Under the pieces are notes generated by a model, which saw nothing but the letters and a program-made list of their open reading frames with translations, searched no databases and was not told the DNA's origin. Shown piece by piece: positions 1 through 8,951 of a stretch of DNA of 64,000 bases (its first letter is position 1; every line of letters starts with the position of its first letter). The position numbers were made by a program, and so were the translations under genes. Origin of the DNA: Niallia sp. FSL W8-0635 (GTDB lineage Bacteria > Bacillota > Bacilli > Bacillales > Cytobacillaceae); the NCBI RefSeq assembly GCF_038007965.1, contig NZ_JBBOYD010000001.1, forward strand, positions 3,326,501 through 3,390,500. The letters are read 5' to 3'.

Positions 1-238
1 CTCCACCACCACTACCTCCGCCAAAAGGATGCTTTGTTAATGAATCATTTAATGAATGATTTTCTAAGGTGAATTCACTTCCACCAGCAGCAAATCCAAA
101 TCCCACTTTCGATACGGTTAAAATAACACTGCCATCAGGTGTTTCGACTGGATCGCCAATAATCGTATTGACATCAATCATTTCTTTTAAGTTTTCCATT
201 GCGGTTGTCATTAAGCCTTGAATTGGATGATCTGACAT
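1..238 (-). CDS. ytfJ: Sporulation protein YtfJ (GerW family), 3' part missing
   Basis: The first 79 codons run off the left edge of the window, so only the N-terminal part is present. The visible protein begins MSDHPIQGLM, contains an IIGDPV segment and ends in a glycine-rich stretch (HPFGGGSGGG), typical of the GerW/YtfJ family of spore proteins needed for germinant responses in some bacilli (family knowledge). A GGAGG ribosome binding site lies about 8 bases before the ATG at 238. It sits 20 bases downstream of ytfI, the same pair as in B. subtilis, so the two are probably co-transcribed. The C-terminus cannot be judged here. Confidence 0.88.
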   Translation of the reverse strand, partial: MSDHPIQGLMTTAMENLKEMIDVNTIIGDPVETPDGSVILTVSKVGFGFAAGGSEFTLENHSLNDSLTKHPFGGGSGGG

Positions 239-258
239 TTTCCCATTCCTCCATTGTT

Positions 259-945
259 CTATTGTTTATTTGGAATAGACGTTTCGTTTGTTTTAAACTT
301 AGGAAAACCATCTTTCCAATATTTCACCAGTTTAATTCCTGCCATCATAGCATGCCCTATCCGAAATTGAATCATACAAGAAAATAAAGTTTCAGAAGCA
401 ACTCCCTGAAATTGTGGATAGATGTTGATTTTTGGCATATTCTGAAGCTTCATATAATTACTTATAATGCCAATAATACTCCCTTTAACAGCCCAAATAG
501 CACCAGAAACCATGCCAGTATGGGCTGCATCACCTAATCCAACAATAGAACTCCATTCGATGTTCTTTATCGTTAGTTTTGCTAAAAACGCCCTTACTAT
601 GCGATGAAATTGAACAACATGGTTTAATACTTCTTTTGAATTAGATAAGAAATTTAATAAATCAGAGGCAGAAAATTGTTTCGTTTCCTCAATGGGTTCC
701 TCCTTACCTTTTATTTCTGATTCCTCTTTCATCACCAACGTTGGAGAGTCATCATCTATTTTTATAAGAGGGATTGTTTTTTTGTATTTTATGAGTCCAA
801 ATAATGCTCGAACCTCTATTTTTAAATCATCATTATCTTTCTTATGATAATAGCGTATATGTATCGTTAATTTTAAAAAACATAAGAAAACAAGCACTAA
901 AAAAAGAGCACCAATAATAATTCCAATTATGGCGAGAACTTTCAC
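259..945 (-). CDS. ytfI: DUF2953 membrane-anchored protein YtfI
   Basis: A 228-residue protein with one N-terminal transmembrane segment (about residues 5-25, rich in I, L, V and F) followed by a basic stretch and a soluble domain. Length, topology and position directly upstream of ytfJ match YtfI (DUF2953), a sporulation-associated protein of unknown biochemical role. The start is a GTG at 945 preceded by an AAGGGAAG-type site. The middle (roughly residues 60-90) is charged and low in complexity. Function is not established; its link to sporulation is inferred from the ytfI-ytfJ pairing. Confidence 0.82.
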   Translation of the reverse strand: MKVLAIIGIIIGALFLVLVFLCFLKLTIHIRYYHKKDNDDLKIEVRALFGLIKYKKTIPLIKIDDDSPTLVMKEESEIKGKEEPIEETKQFSASDLLNFLSNSKEVLNHVVQFHRIVRAFLAKLTIKNIEWSSIVGLGDAAHTGMVSGAIWAVKGSIIGIISNYMKLQNMPKINIYPQFQGVASETLFSCMIQFRIGHAMMAGIKLVKYWKDGFPKFKTNETSIPNKQ

Positions 946-1050
946 TCTGGCAACACTTCCCTTCAGCTTATTATTATTGGATAAAATATGAAAAAATAAA
1001 CCTTTTTCTAAAGGATTCTTTTTAGGGGAAAGATACAGAAGACATAAAAG

Positions 1051-1096
1051 AAAAAGGTCGATAACAACATCTTTTCCTGTTGTTATCGACCTTTTT
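1051..1096 (-). terminator. Intrinsic terminator after the sppA-RDD operon
   Basis: The 14-base arm GGTCGATAACAACA (1056-1069) pairs with TGTTGTTATCGACC (1079-1092), with an A-run before and a T-run after on either strand. It lies just past the stop of the RDD gene and before the promoter region of ytfI. Confidence 0.9.
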
Positions 1097-1100
1097 TGAA

Positions 1101-1664
1101 TTATCGATCATGAATTACTGTTGTATCAGCAAACAAATCATGAATGCCTTGTTTCTTTGGTAAAAAAGCAACTAAAGCATATAAAATAATAAAGCTGCCA
1201 GAGATAAATCGACCAATCCATTCACGGAAAAGGATAGTATCCCATGTTAATCTTTCTTTGTTTATCGGTACTACCTTTAAACCAAAAATCATTTTCCCTA
1301 ACGTTTGTTTTAAAAACAATGTCATTAAAACAAAGTATAAGTAAAAAGTAATGGCGGTACAAATGTTTACCGTAGAAAAAATACTTGATTCATGTAATGG
1401 CACATCTACTAGGCGTAGAATGGGATAGATTAGAATACGATTAACGCTCGATACAATAATTATATCTGCTAGATAAGCCCAAAAGCGCATCCAAAAGCCG
1501 GCATATACATATGAGACTTCGTCTATAGGATTCATCTTAATATCTTCAGCATTCGGAGTTTGTTCCTTCCAATCAACGCCTTCATTTAACGATACAGTTG
1601 ATTCGGACATTTTAACTTCCTTCATTGAAGCTTCTGATTCTATATTATCGCGATCATTACTCAT
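1101..1664 (-). CDS. yteJ: RDD family membrane protein YteJ
   Basis: A 187-residue protein with an acidic, soluble N-terminal stretch (residues 1-50) and a C-terminal RDD domain. The RDD signature is visible as GFWMRFWAYLADIII (about 56-70), the second membrane segment near 100-118, and TLGKMIFGLKVV further on. RDD proteins are small polytopic membrane proteins of mostly unknown transport function. It starts 11 bases after the sppA stop with an AGGAGGGG site, so sppA-yteJ form one operon as in B. subtilis, where YteJ affects SppA activity (family knowledge). Confidence 0.85.
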   Translation of the reverse strand: MSNDRDNIESEASMKEVKMSESTVSLNEGVDWKEQTPNAEDIKMNPIDEVSYVYAGFWMRFWAYLADIIIVSSVNRILIYPILRLVDVPLHESSIFSTVNICTAITFYLYFVLMTLFLKQTLGKMIFGLKVVPINKERLTWDTILFREWIGRFISGSFIILYALVAFLPKKQGIHDLFADTTVIHDR

Positions 1665-1675
1665 TTATTCCCCTC

Positions 1676-2689
1676 CTATTCTGCATATAAATACATTAGT
1701 CGAGGTGAGTTAGCATTGGTAACAATCTTTAATATATTGGCTAATTCTTTATCCTCACTTGTGATTAATTTTTTCGCAGTCATTCCAAACAAGGAACCAA
1801 ATCCAGTATTATCTGTATATGAAACAACCGCAGCATCTTTTAATTTATAGTCCGTTTTCATCTGTTCTACTACATCATCAAAATAACCAAAATCATCGAT
1901 TAAATTTAAATCTTTTGCTTGTCTGCCATCGTAGATTCGCCCATCAGCAATTTTTTTCACTTCCGCCTCTGTCATACCACGCCCGTCAGCAATAACTTTA
2001 ACGAATCCAGCGTAAGAATTATCAATTAATCTTTGTAGAATCTCTCTTTCATCTTCTGTCATTTCTCTTGTAGAACTCATGATATCCTTATATTTTCCAC
2101 TCTTGATAGTAACAAACTCTACTCCGTACTTTTCAGCAAGACCTTCAAAATTATATCCACTCATAATAACTCCGAGTGAACCAGTTAACGTTTCCGGACT
2201 AGCAAAGATTTTATCAGCAGGTGCAGAAATGTAGTATCCTCCAGAAGCTGCCATTGATCCCATAGATACATAAATCGGTTTCTTCGATTCTTTTTGAATC
2301 TCAACTAATTTATCATGTATCTGTGCACTTTCAACAACTCCACCGCCTGGAGAATTCACTTTTAAAATAACCCCTTTTACACTGGGATCCTCTTTTATGT
2401 AATCTAATTTTTCGATAAACGAAGAATGATTATAACCTACAGACGAAAAAAGTGATTCAGCATCTCCTGTATCTTGAATCGTTCCAGATACTTCTAGTAC
2501 AACAATTTTCTTAGAGAAATCTCCATCTTCTATGTAATCTTCTACAAATGGCCCTTCCCCTTCACTAAGAAATTGTCCAAATAAATCTTCAACATCCGTT
2601 GTGAATGCAACAGATACCATACTGGTAATAATGGAAAAGACAAAAATAATACCAGCTATCCCTAAAGCTGCCCAACGTTTTCCACTCAT
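1676..2689 (-). CDS. sppA: Signal peptide peptidase SppA
   Basis: A 337-residue serine protease of family S49. An N-terminal transmembrane anchor (about residues 8-29) is followed by the protease domain, which would lie outside the cell. The likely nucleophile is Ser149 in MAASGGYY and the general base is Lys199 in SGKYKD, matching the Ser/Lys dyad of the B. subtilis enzyme. The motif VNSPGGGVVES (about 111-121) forms the oxyanion region. It degrades cleaved signal peptides in the membrane and takes part in lantibiotic resistance in B. subtilis. AGGGGG site before the ATG. First gene of the sppA-yteJ operon. Confidence 0.95.
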   Translation of the reverse strand: MSGKRWAALGIAGIIFVFSIITSMVSVAFTTDVEDLFGQFLSEGEGPFVEDYIEDGDFSKKIVVLEVSGTIQDTGDAESLFSSVGYNHSSFIEKLDYIKEDPSVKGVILKVNSPGGGVVESAQIHDKLVEIQKESKKPIYVSMGSMAASGGYYISAPADKIFASPETLTGSLGVIMSGYNFEGLAEKYGVEFVTIKSGKYKDIMSSTREMTEDEREILQRLIDNSYAGFVKVIADGRGMTEAEVKKIADGRIYDGRQAKDLNLIDDFGYFDDVVEQMKTDYKLKDAAVVSYTDNTGFGSLFGMTAKKLITSEDKELANILKIVTNANSPRLMYLYAE

Positions 2690-2797
2690 TACTTATAACC
2701 CCCTATTATTTCTTTCTATTCCTTATACGTATAAATACCGATATTGTTTCAGGAAAATGTCGGATTACTTAAATAGGTTCATTAATTTCTATTAATA

Positions 2798-3730
2798 TTA
2801 TGCTATCCCTTTCGCCTGTTGTTGCTTTTTTGAATTAGAAAATAGTTTTGTTTGTGAAAGGGAATAAAGGCTTAATGCACTCCAAATAAATATAAATGCC
2901 AATAAATGAGAAGTTGTAAATGGTTCATGATAGACGAATACACCAAGTATTAGTGTTAAGGTAGGTGTTACGTATTGAATAAACCCTAGCATCGACAGCG
3001 GAATCCGTTGTGCTCCCTTTGCAAAAAACAACAATGGCACTGCTGTTAACACTCCTGAAAGGATTAATAAGAAATCTAGACTTCCAGAAACAGCTAAAAA
3101 AGCATGATCTCCTTTTATAAATAGATAGCCAATAAACAGTAAGGCAAATGGCGTAATAAACATGGTTTCTAACGTTAACCCTACATCTGAATTAATTTTG
3201 ATTAATTTCTTTGTTAATCCGTATAGCCCAAATGTTAGTGCCAAAGATATCGCAATCCATGGAAATGCTCCATGAGCGAATGTAATAATACAAACTCCGA
3301 TTGCTGCTAAACCAACAGATACATACTGAATTTTAGATAATTTCTCTTTCATTACAAAGATACCTAACAATACACTTACTAATGGATTAATATAATATCC
3401 TAGACTTGTTTCGATTATTTTATTTGCATTTACAGCCCAAATATAGATAAACCAGTTACAGCTAACCAAGATAGAGGCAATAAACAGCATGATTCCCTGT
3501 TTCTTCTGATGCTTAAAGGAACGCAGGGTTTGATAAAATAAATTCCATTTACGAGTAAAAGTAAGTAAAATACACATAAAAATAAACGACCAAAAAATTC
3601 TATTTGCAAGAATTTCATCTGCCCCTACACCTTGCAGATGCTTCCAATATATCGGAAAAAGCCCCCATATTAAGTATGATATCCCTGCAAATATAACTCC
3701 TTGTCGAACGTCGTTTTTCTCCATCTTCAT
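2798..3730 (-). CDS. rarD: EamA/DMT-family permease, RarD type
   Basis: A 310-residue polytopic membrane protein with about ten hydrophobic segments arranged as two EamA repeats. The opening residues RQGVIFAGISYLIWGLFPIYWK and the later AVNANKIIETSLGYYINPL are typical of the RarD subfamily of drug/metabolite transporters. Substrate unknown. Either of two close starts (MKMEK or MEK) is possible. It lies between sppA and the YtcJ-like gene, where B. subtilis, as I recall, carries an NAD kinase paralogue (ytdI), so this gene looks like a local insertion or replacement. Confidence 0.85.
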   Translation of the reverse strand: MKMEKNDVRQGVIFAGISYLIWGLFPIYWKHLQGVGADEILANRIFWSFIFMCILLTFTRKWNLFYQTLRSFKHQKKQGIMLFIASILVSCNWFIYIWAVNANKIIETSLGYYINPLVSVLLGIFVMKEKLSKIQYVSVGLAAIGVCIITFAHGAFPWIAISLALTFGLYGLTKKLIKINSDVGLTLETMFITPFALLFIGYLFIKGDHAFLAVSGSLDFLLILSGVLTAVPLLFFAKGAQRIPLSMLGFIQYVTPTLTLILGVFVYHEPFTTSHLLAFIFIWSALSLYSLSQTKLFSNSKKQQQAKGIA

Positions 3731-3837
3731 CGCTTCTTTCTATATTCGAAATATTCCATATTATATATATTTTTCTGGAAGCTGGCAATCTTTTTTAGAA
3801 ATCTTTGTAAAATATTTAAGCAGAATACTTTCCATTA

Positions 3838-3878
3838 CAATCAAAAAGATTAGGGAATAAGCCTAATCTTTTTGATTG
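3838..3878 (-). terminator. Hairpin after the amidohydrolase gene
   Basis: AATCAAAAAGATTAGG (3839-3854) pairs perfectly with CCTAATCTTTTTGATT (3862-3877) across a 7-base loop, three bases past the amidohydrolase stop codon. The U-rich tract is inside the stem and the tail is weak, but position and stability suggest a terminator or 3' end structure. Confidence 0.65.
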
Positions 3879-3880
3879 TT

Positions 3881-5482
3881 TCACTGTAATCGTTCATACA
3901 TTATTTCATTGCCAACAATCGTTTTTGTTACTTTTATTTTATCAATATCATACGGATTCGCTTCAAATATATCTTTATTCAAAATAGTAAAATCCGCCAA
4001 ATATCCTTTCTCGATTTTCCCTCGATCTTCTTCATGACAAATGGCATAAGCACTTCCATTCGTATATAGACTCACCGCTTCATAAACAGTTAATGCTTCT
4101 TCTGGAAGATATCCATTTCCTTGTTTATCGTCTTCATTTGATCTAGTAACGGCTGCTTGAATCCCTAATAAAGGATCTGCGCTTTCAATCGGTGCATCTG
4201 AACCACCTGCACAATGCAAACCTTCTTTTAATAATGTTTTCCATGCATAACAATAGGCAAGATTTTCTTCACCCAGTCTATCTATTACCCACGGAAAGTC
4301 AGAAGTTACAAAGCTAGGTTGGATATCTAATATTAACGGCAAGCCTTTCATACGTTCGATTAAATCCTTGCGTAGCATCGTTGCATGAATAAGACGATCT
4401 CTACCAAATCCTTGTAATGGATGTTTTTCAATAGCCTCTAAAACCATTTCAAAAGCTTCGTCCCCAATTGCATGGACGGCAATTGGGACTTCCTTCCCTC
4501 TCGCCTTTGCTACTAGTTCATTTAATTTTTCTTGTGTAAAAATACGTACTCCACTTGTTGAGGGATCATCATGATACGGTCTACTTAACAGTGCCGTTCT
4601 TCCTCCAAAAGCACCATCAGCAAAAATTTTCATACTACCAAGTTCAACCCATTCGGATCCACCTAAATATTTTCCACCATCATTTATCATTTCTTCAAAT
4701 ACTTCATGGTGAACAAGTAAATGGGCTCTAAATAGATTTCCTTCGTCTTCTACTATCTTTTTATATGAATGATAGGTTCCTTCATAGCCATGATAGTAGT
4801 TTAAGTCTTCTGTATGAGCTCCAGTAAGTCCTAATCGGTAGGCGTCCTTAATTCCAGCTCGCAATGCTCTTTCCACATATTCATCTGTTACCTTAGGCAA
4901 TACATTAGTGATTAATTCTTGTGCTTGATCTTTAAATACTCCAATAAGATTTCCAGCTTCGTCCTTCTCAATAACACCACCAAATGGAGCTGGAGTATGA
5001 TTTGTAATATTGGCAATTTTCAAAGCGTATGAATTTACTGCAATCGCATGCTTACATATTCGATTAAGGAGAACTGGATGGTTTGGAACGTGCTGATCAA
5101 TATCTTTAGAAGTGAGTACCTGTTGCTCTCGCCACATGTTTTCATTCCAGCCATCTCCAATAATCCATTGCCCCTCCTCTATATCCTTGGCATAATTAGC
5201 GAGCAATTGTAGAGCTTCTTCTTTTGACATGCAAGTAGATAAATTTAATCTTAAGAGTTTCTCCCCATGACCGACTAGATGCATATGGCTATCTACAAAT
5301 CCTGGAAGAAGCACGTCATCTTTTAAATCTATTTTCTCTTGAATACGTCCTTCATATTTTTCTTCTAAATACTTTTTTTCTCCATAATCCACGATACACT
5401 GCTTCTCTGTAAAAATAGCTTCAACCATATGCCCTTCCTCTTTAAGCGTGTATATTTTCCCACCATAAATAAGTTTCCCCAT
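3881..5482 (-). CDS. ytcJ: YtcJ-like metal-dependent amidohydrolase
   Basis: A 533-residue member of the amidohydrolase superfamily, subgroup often called YtcJ-like or exoenzyme regulatory protein AepA-like. The metal-binding HxH is visible in GFVDSHMHLVG (about residues 60-70), with a carboxylated-lysine/aspartate region and AGGSDAPIES near residue 430 supplying the late metal-binding Asp. The substrate is unknown; relatives hydrolyse N-acyl amino compounds. The protein is cytoplasmic with no signal peptide. A GGGAGA site precedes the ATG. It is the next gene after an acyl-CoA synthetase, as in B. subtilis ytcI-ytcJ; the terminator between them makes them separate units. Confidence 0.85.
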   Translation of the reverse strand: MGKLIYGGKIYTLKEEGHMVEAIFTEKQCIVDYGEKKYLEEKYEGRIQEKIDLKDDVLLPGFVDSHMHLVGHGEKLLRLNLSTCMSKEEALQLLANYAKDIEEGQWIIGDGWNENMWREQQVLTSKDIDQHVPNHPVLLNRICKHAIAVNSYALKIANITNHTPAPFGGVIEKDEAGNLIGVFKDQAQELITNVLPKVTDEYVERALRAGIKDAYRLGLTGAHTEDLNYYHGYEGTYHSYKKIVEDEGNLFRAHLLVHHEVFEEMINDGGKYLGGSEWVELGSMKIFADGAFGGRTALLSRPYHDDPSTSGVRIFTQEKLNELVAKARGKEVPIAVHAIGDEAFEMVLEAIEKHPLQGFGRDRLIHATMLRKDLIERMKGLPLILDIQPSFVTSDFPWVIDRLGEENLAYCYAWKTLLKEGLHCAGGSDAPIESADPLLGIQAAVTRSNEDDKQGNGYLPEEALTVYEAVSLYTNGSAYAICHEEDRGKIEKGYLADFTILNKDIFEANPYDIDKIKVTKTIVGNEIMYERLQ

Positions 5483-5519
5483 GCAGATTCTCCCGTAGTT
5501 CTTATTTTCTATCTTTTAT

Positions 5520-5550
5520 AAAAAGGACACTATTTTTAGTGCCCTTTTTA
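5520..5550 (-). terminator. Intrinsic terminator after the acyl-CoA synthetase gene
   Basis: AAAAGG.CACTA pairs with TAGTG.CCTTTT around a TTTT loop at 5521-5549, with a T-run on the minus strand. It separates the acyl-CoA synthetase gene from the amidohydrolase gene. Confidence 0.8.
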
Positions 5551-5566
5551 GCTTCCAGCTTCTATT

Positions 5567-7141
5567 TTAATTTTTTTGCTGTTCTTTCTCCCTTAATTCC
5601 ACTCTTCTAATTTTCCCTGAAGTTGTTTTAGGCAATTCTTCCATATATTCGATTTTACGAGGATACTTATATGGAGCCGTTAATTTTTTCACATGTGTTT
5701 GTAGCTCTTTTGTTAATTCTTGCGTTCCTTCCATTCCATCTCGTAAAACGATAAACGCCTTAACAACATTTCCTCTAATTGGATCTGGACTAGCAACGAC
5801 TGCACATTCTTTAACAGCCTTATGTTTGACAAGTGCATCTTCTACTTCAAAGGGTCCAATCGTATAACCAGAGCTTATTATAATGTCATCTCTTCTACCT
5901 TCAAACCAAAAGTAGCCATCTTCATCTTTTTTAGCGCGGTCACCAGTAATATAGTAATCTCCACGGAACTGATTTTTCGTTCTTTCTGGTTCTTTTAAGT
6001 ATTCTTTAAATAGTGCTGGAGTATCTTTATGAACTGCGATATCGCCAACTTCACCAACCGAACAAATTTCGCCTTCTTCATTGATAATTTCCACTATATT
6101 TCCTGGCGTCGGTTTTCCCATGGATCCAGGACGTAATGCAACTCCCTTTGTTATTCCAACTAATAGAGTATTTTCAGTTTGTCCATATCCATCACGTACA
6201 TCCAGTTGGAAATTATCTTTAAATACATCAATTACTTCTCTATTTAGTGGTTCTCCAGCAGAAACAGCACTTCTTAGTTGATTTAATTGATACTTTTGAA
6301 TATTTTCCACTTTCGCCATTAAGCGATACTCTGTTGGTGTGCAGCAGAATACATTCACTTCATATTTCTCTAAAAGCTGCAGATATTTTTCCGGGTTAAA
6401 TCTGCCGTGATAAACAAGTCCAGTAGCACCAGAGCCTAATACAGATAAAAGAGGGCTCCAAACCCATTTCTGCCAACCAGGACCTGCTGTTGCCCATACT
6501 AAGTCACCTTCTTCAATATGGAGCCAATTTGGTGCTGCGGTTCTTAAATGTGCATAAGCCCATCCATGAGTATGTACGACACCTTTTGGATTACCTGTTG
6601 TTCCTGATGTGTATGAAATGAATGCTGTATCAGTCTTAAGGGTGCTCACTAGTTCCAGTTCATCCGAAACCCCACCTGCCCGCTCATCCAAATACATCCA
6701 TCCATCTTTTGCCTCACCTAACACAAAACGTTTAATCGTATGTATTTCTTCCACTAATTCTAATTCCTCTAAAAATGGATAGTAACTAATAACCCCTTTT
6801 ACCTCTCCATGCTTTATTCGATATTGCAAATCTTTAGCACGAAGCATTTCTGAACTCGGAAGTACCGTTAATCCTAATTTTAAAGCGGCTAAGTATACCT
6901 GATAGGCTTCTATTATCCTTGGAACTATCACAAGGACTACATCTCCTTTATGTAAGCCCTCTTCTTTAAAGACATTTCCTATTCTATTTGCTGCTTTCAT
7001 TAAGGAGGAATAAGTAACTTCTTTTGTCTCGCCTTCTTCATTCTCCCATTTTAATGCAAGTCTATCTGGATTTTGGGCAAATTTTTCAATCTCCGAAACA
7101 AAATTATATTGTTCTGGAGCAATTAAATCCTCCGTCCGCAT
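5567..7141 (-). CDS. ytcI: AMP-forming acyl-CoA synthetase YtcI
   Basis: A 524-residue ANL-superfamily adenylating enzyme that activates an acid with ATP and transfers it to CoA. Signatures: P-loop YTSGTTGNPKG (177-187), the DGYGQTEN motif, the hinge region FEGRRDDIIISSGY, and the catalytic C-terminal lysine in TSGKIRR (about Lys510). It most resembles medium-chain or acetyl-CoA-synthetase-like enzymes; the acid substrate cannot be read from sequence. A near-perfect AGGAGGAG site precedes the ATG. This is monocistronic, with an upstream gap and its own terminator. B. subtilis has the orthologue ytcI at the same location. Confidence 0.88.
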   Translation of the reverse strand: MRTEDLIAPEQYNFVSEIEKFAQNPDRLALKWENEEGETKEVTYSSLMKAANRIGNVFKEEGLHKGDVVLVIVPRIIEAYQVYLAALKLGLTVLPSSEMLRAKDLQYRIKHGEVKGVISYYPFLEELELVEEIHTIKRFVLGEAKDGWMYLDERAGGVSDELELVSTLKTDTAFISYTSGTTGNPKGVVHTHGWAYAHLRTAAPNWLHIEEGDLVWATAGPGWQKWVWSPLLSVLGSGATGLVYHGRFNPEKYLQLLEKYEVNVFCCTPTEYRLMAKVENIQKYQLNQLRSAVSAGEPLNREVIDVFKDNFQLDVRDGYGQTENTLLVGITKGVALRPGSMGKPTPGNIVEIINEEGEICSVGEVGDIAVHKDTPALFKEYLKEPERTKNQFRGDYYITGDRAKKDEDGYFWFEGRRDDIIISSGYTIGPFEVEDALVKHKAVKECAVVASPDPIRGNVVKAFIVLRDGMEGTQELTKELQTHVKKLTAPYKYPRKIEYMEELPKTTSGKIRRVELREKEQQKN

Positions 7142-7317
7142 ATTTATTCTCCTCCTATTTCTTAAAGTAAATACTTAACCCATTATACTACCCTATCTCC
7201 AATTTTTGAATTAATTAAATTTCGCCCCTGTAATGGTTTTACTTTAAGAAGTGTCCAGCGCCCTTCTAAAGAAGTATTTCTGCATTTATGTAATAGTTCT
7301 TTCTTAACTTTACATTG

Positions 7318-7350
7318 AAGAAAGAGCAAGGCATGATACCTTGCTCTTTG
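7318..7350 (-). terminator. Intrinsic terminator after the SASP gene
   Basis: AAAGAGCAAGG (7321-7331) pairs with CCTTGCTCTTT (7339-7349) with a short loop; the minus-strand transcript ends in a U-rich tract. It lies 18 bases past the spore protein stop. Confidence 0.88.
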
Positions 7351-7367
7351 TAGCCATTATTATTCAA

Positions 7368-7574
7368 TTATTTAGAGAAACCGCCGCCTAATTGTTGTTC
7401 AGCCATTTGTACTAAACGTTTTGTAATCTCACCACCAACAGAACCGTTAGCACGAGAAGTTGTTTCAGCACCTAAGTTTACACCAAATTCAGTAGCAATT
7501 TCATATTTCATTTGATCTAGAGCTTGAGAAACTCCAGGTACTAATAATTGATTTGAATTGTTGCTGTTTGCCAT
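7368..7574 (-). CDS. sspA: Alpha/beta-type small acid-soluble spore protein
   Basis: A 68-residue DNA-binding spore protein that saturates the forespore chromosome and protects it from UV and heat; degraded by the GPR protease at germination. The GPR recognition region is [10 protein letters not shown] (about residues 25-34), and the conserved blocks [18 protein letters not shown] and the C-terminal MAEQQ are present. The start is the ATG at 7574 behind a strong AGGAGGTGAT site; a longer frame upstream (to 7613) has no site and would cover the promoter. A candidate forespore promoter lies just upstream. Position next to thiI matches B. subtilis sspA. Confidence 0.95.
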   Translation of the reverse strand: MANSNNSNQLLVPGVSQALDQMKYEIATEFGVNLGAETTSRANGSVGGEITKRLVQMAEQQLGGGFSK

Positions 7575-7596
7575 GTGTATCACCTCCTTGTGATAA

Positions 7597-7626
7597 TAGA
7601 ATGTGTAATACACATGGCATTCATTC
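7597..7626 (-). promoter_or_regulatory. Candidate sigma-G promoter of the SASP gene
   Basis: On the minus strand GAATG (7626-7622), 18-base spacer, CATTCTA (7603-7597) match the sigma-G pattern GMATR / CATNHTA. The implied leader would be only about 16-20 bases, just covering the AGGAGG site. Fits forespore-specific expression expected for a SASP gene. Confidence 0.55.
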
Positions 7627-7742
7627 GTTTTAACTACTGGTAATTCTTCACAAAATTAAGGAAAAAATTGTATTTAAACAACGTTCCATTTTCTGAGGAC
7701 ATGTAAATCATGTCCTCCATTAACATAGTTAAAACAGTCAAA

Positions 7743-8951
7743 TTAAAAAAGAGAATCGGTTTCCGTATTAATCTTTTTCTCTTCCCTAGTAAGGATAATC
7801 GTTTCCACATTATTAACTGCTTCTTCAATCAATGGCTCAAAATCAGTAAAGCTTTCATAATATTGTATTTTTTCTTTTTTTGGTTTGGTTTTTGGAGAAG
7901 CTGGTACAAACACCGTACAGCAATCCTCATATGGACGAATAGATATATCATGGGTATCAATTTTCTTTGCCCACTCAATTATTTCTGTTTTATCCGAAGT
8001 AATTAAAGGTCTTAAAATTGGTGTATTCGTCACATCATTTATCGCATACATACTTTCCAATGTTTGACTAGCTACTTGACCTAAGCTTTCACCCGTTATA
8101 ACCGCAAGCGCTTCATTTCTTCTGCGAATTTCATCTGTTATTCTAAGCATAATTCTTCTCGTTGCAGTCATCGTATAGTTTTCTGGAATTTGCTTATGAA
8201 TAAGCTGTTGAATAGTAGTAAATGGGACAATATGCAATACAAAATGACCGTTAAAATTAGCAAGCTTTTCCGAAATATCAATTACCTTTTGTTTCGCCCG
8301 CTCACTAGTAAACGGAGGACTAAAGAAATGCACTCCTTCTACTTCTAATCCCCTCTTCATGGATAAATATCCTGCAACTGGACTGTCTAATCCTCCAGAT
8401 AGCATTAGCATCGCTTTCCCACTCGTTCCTGAAGGTAGTCCCCCTGCTCCAGCAATATTTTCACATGAAAGATAAATTGCTTCTGTTCGAACTTCTACCT
8501 GGACATTTATATCAGGTTTTTTAACATTTACTTTTAAACCAGGTATATTTTTTAGTAAATGTCCACCAATTTCTTGATTAATTTCATTTGTATCAAGTTC
8601 GAACGCTTTATCAGCGCGTCTTGCACTTATTTTAAAGGTATTTCCTTCCTTATATATAGACGAAACAATATCAAAAGCAGCTGCTTTTATTATTTCGATA
8701 TTCCTTTCTAACTTTATTGCCGGGCTAAAGGATTGAATACCAAAGATGGTTTTAAGAACTTTAGAAATTTCCTCTGCATTCTCTCCATTCAATAAGACGT
8801 ACATTCTTTCTCTTTTCGCTTCAATAGAAACAGCTGGAAATCCCTCAAGAGACTTCGCAATCGTTCGCTTTAATTTGTCTACGAATTGTTTTCTATTTCT
8901 CCCCTTCGTAGATAGCTCTCCATAACGTATTAAAATACGATCATATTTCAC
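7743..8951 (-). CDS. thiI: tRNA 4-thiouridine synthetase ThiI
   Basis: A 402-residue enzyme that adenylates U8 of tRNA and inserts sulfur; also involved in thiazole synthesis in some bacteria. An N-terminal ferredoxin-like/THUMP region is followed by the PP-loop ATPase with SGGLDS at about 185-190. There is no C-terminal rhodanese domain, as usual in Firmicutes, so sulfur must come from the neighbouring cysteine desulfurase. The GTG at 8951 is chosen because its GTGA overlaps the desulfurase TGA stop and AGAGGGG sits 7 bases upstream; this gives the 402-residue length close to the B. subtilis 401. Confidence 0.93.
   Translation of the reverse strand: MKYDRILIRYGELSTKGRNRKQFVDKLKRTIAKSLEGFPAVSIEAKRERMYVLLNGENAEEISKVLKTIFGIQSFSPAIKLERNIEIIKAAAFDIVSSIYKEGNTFKISARRADKAFELDTNEINQEIGGHLLKNIPGLKVNVKKPDINVQVEVRTEAIYLSCENIAGAGGLPSGTSGKAMLMLSGGLDSPVAGYLSMKRGLEVEGVHFFSPPFTSERAKQKVIDISEKLANFNGHFVLHIVPFTTIQQLIHKQIPENYTMTATRRIMLRITDEIRRRNEALAVITGESLGQVASQTLESMYAINDVTNTPILRPLITSDKTEIIEWAKKIDTHDISIRPYEDCCTVFVPASPKTKPKKEKIQYYESFTDFEPLIEEAVNNVETIILTREEKKINTETDSLF

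Noticed and set aside
7710..8067. Plus-strand reading frames opposite the 3' end of thiI
   Set aside because: Lie entirely within thiI on the other strand, have no ribosome site, and translate to F/L/I-rich peptides typical of antisense frames.
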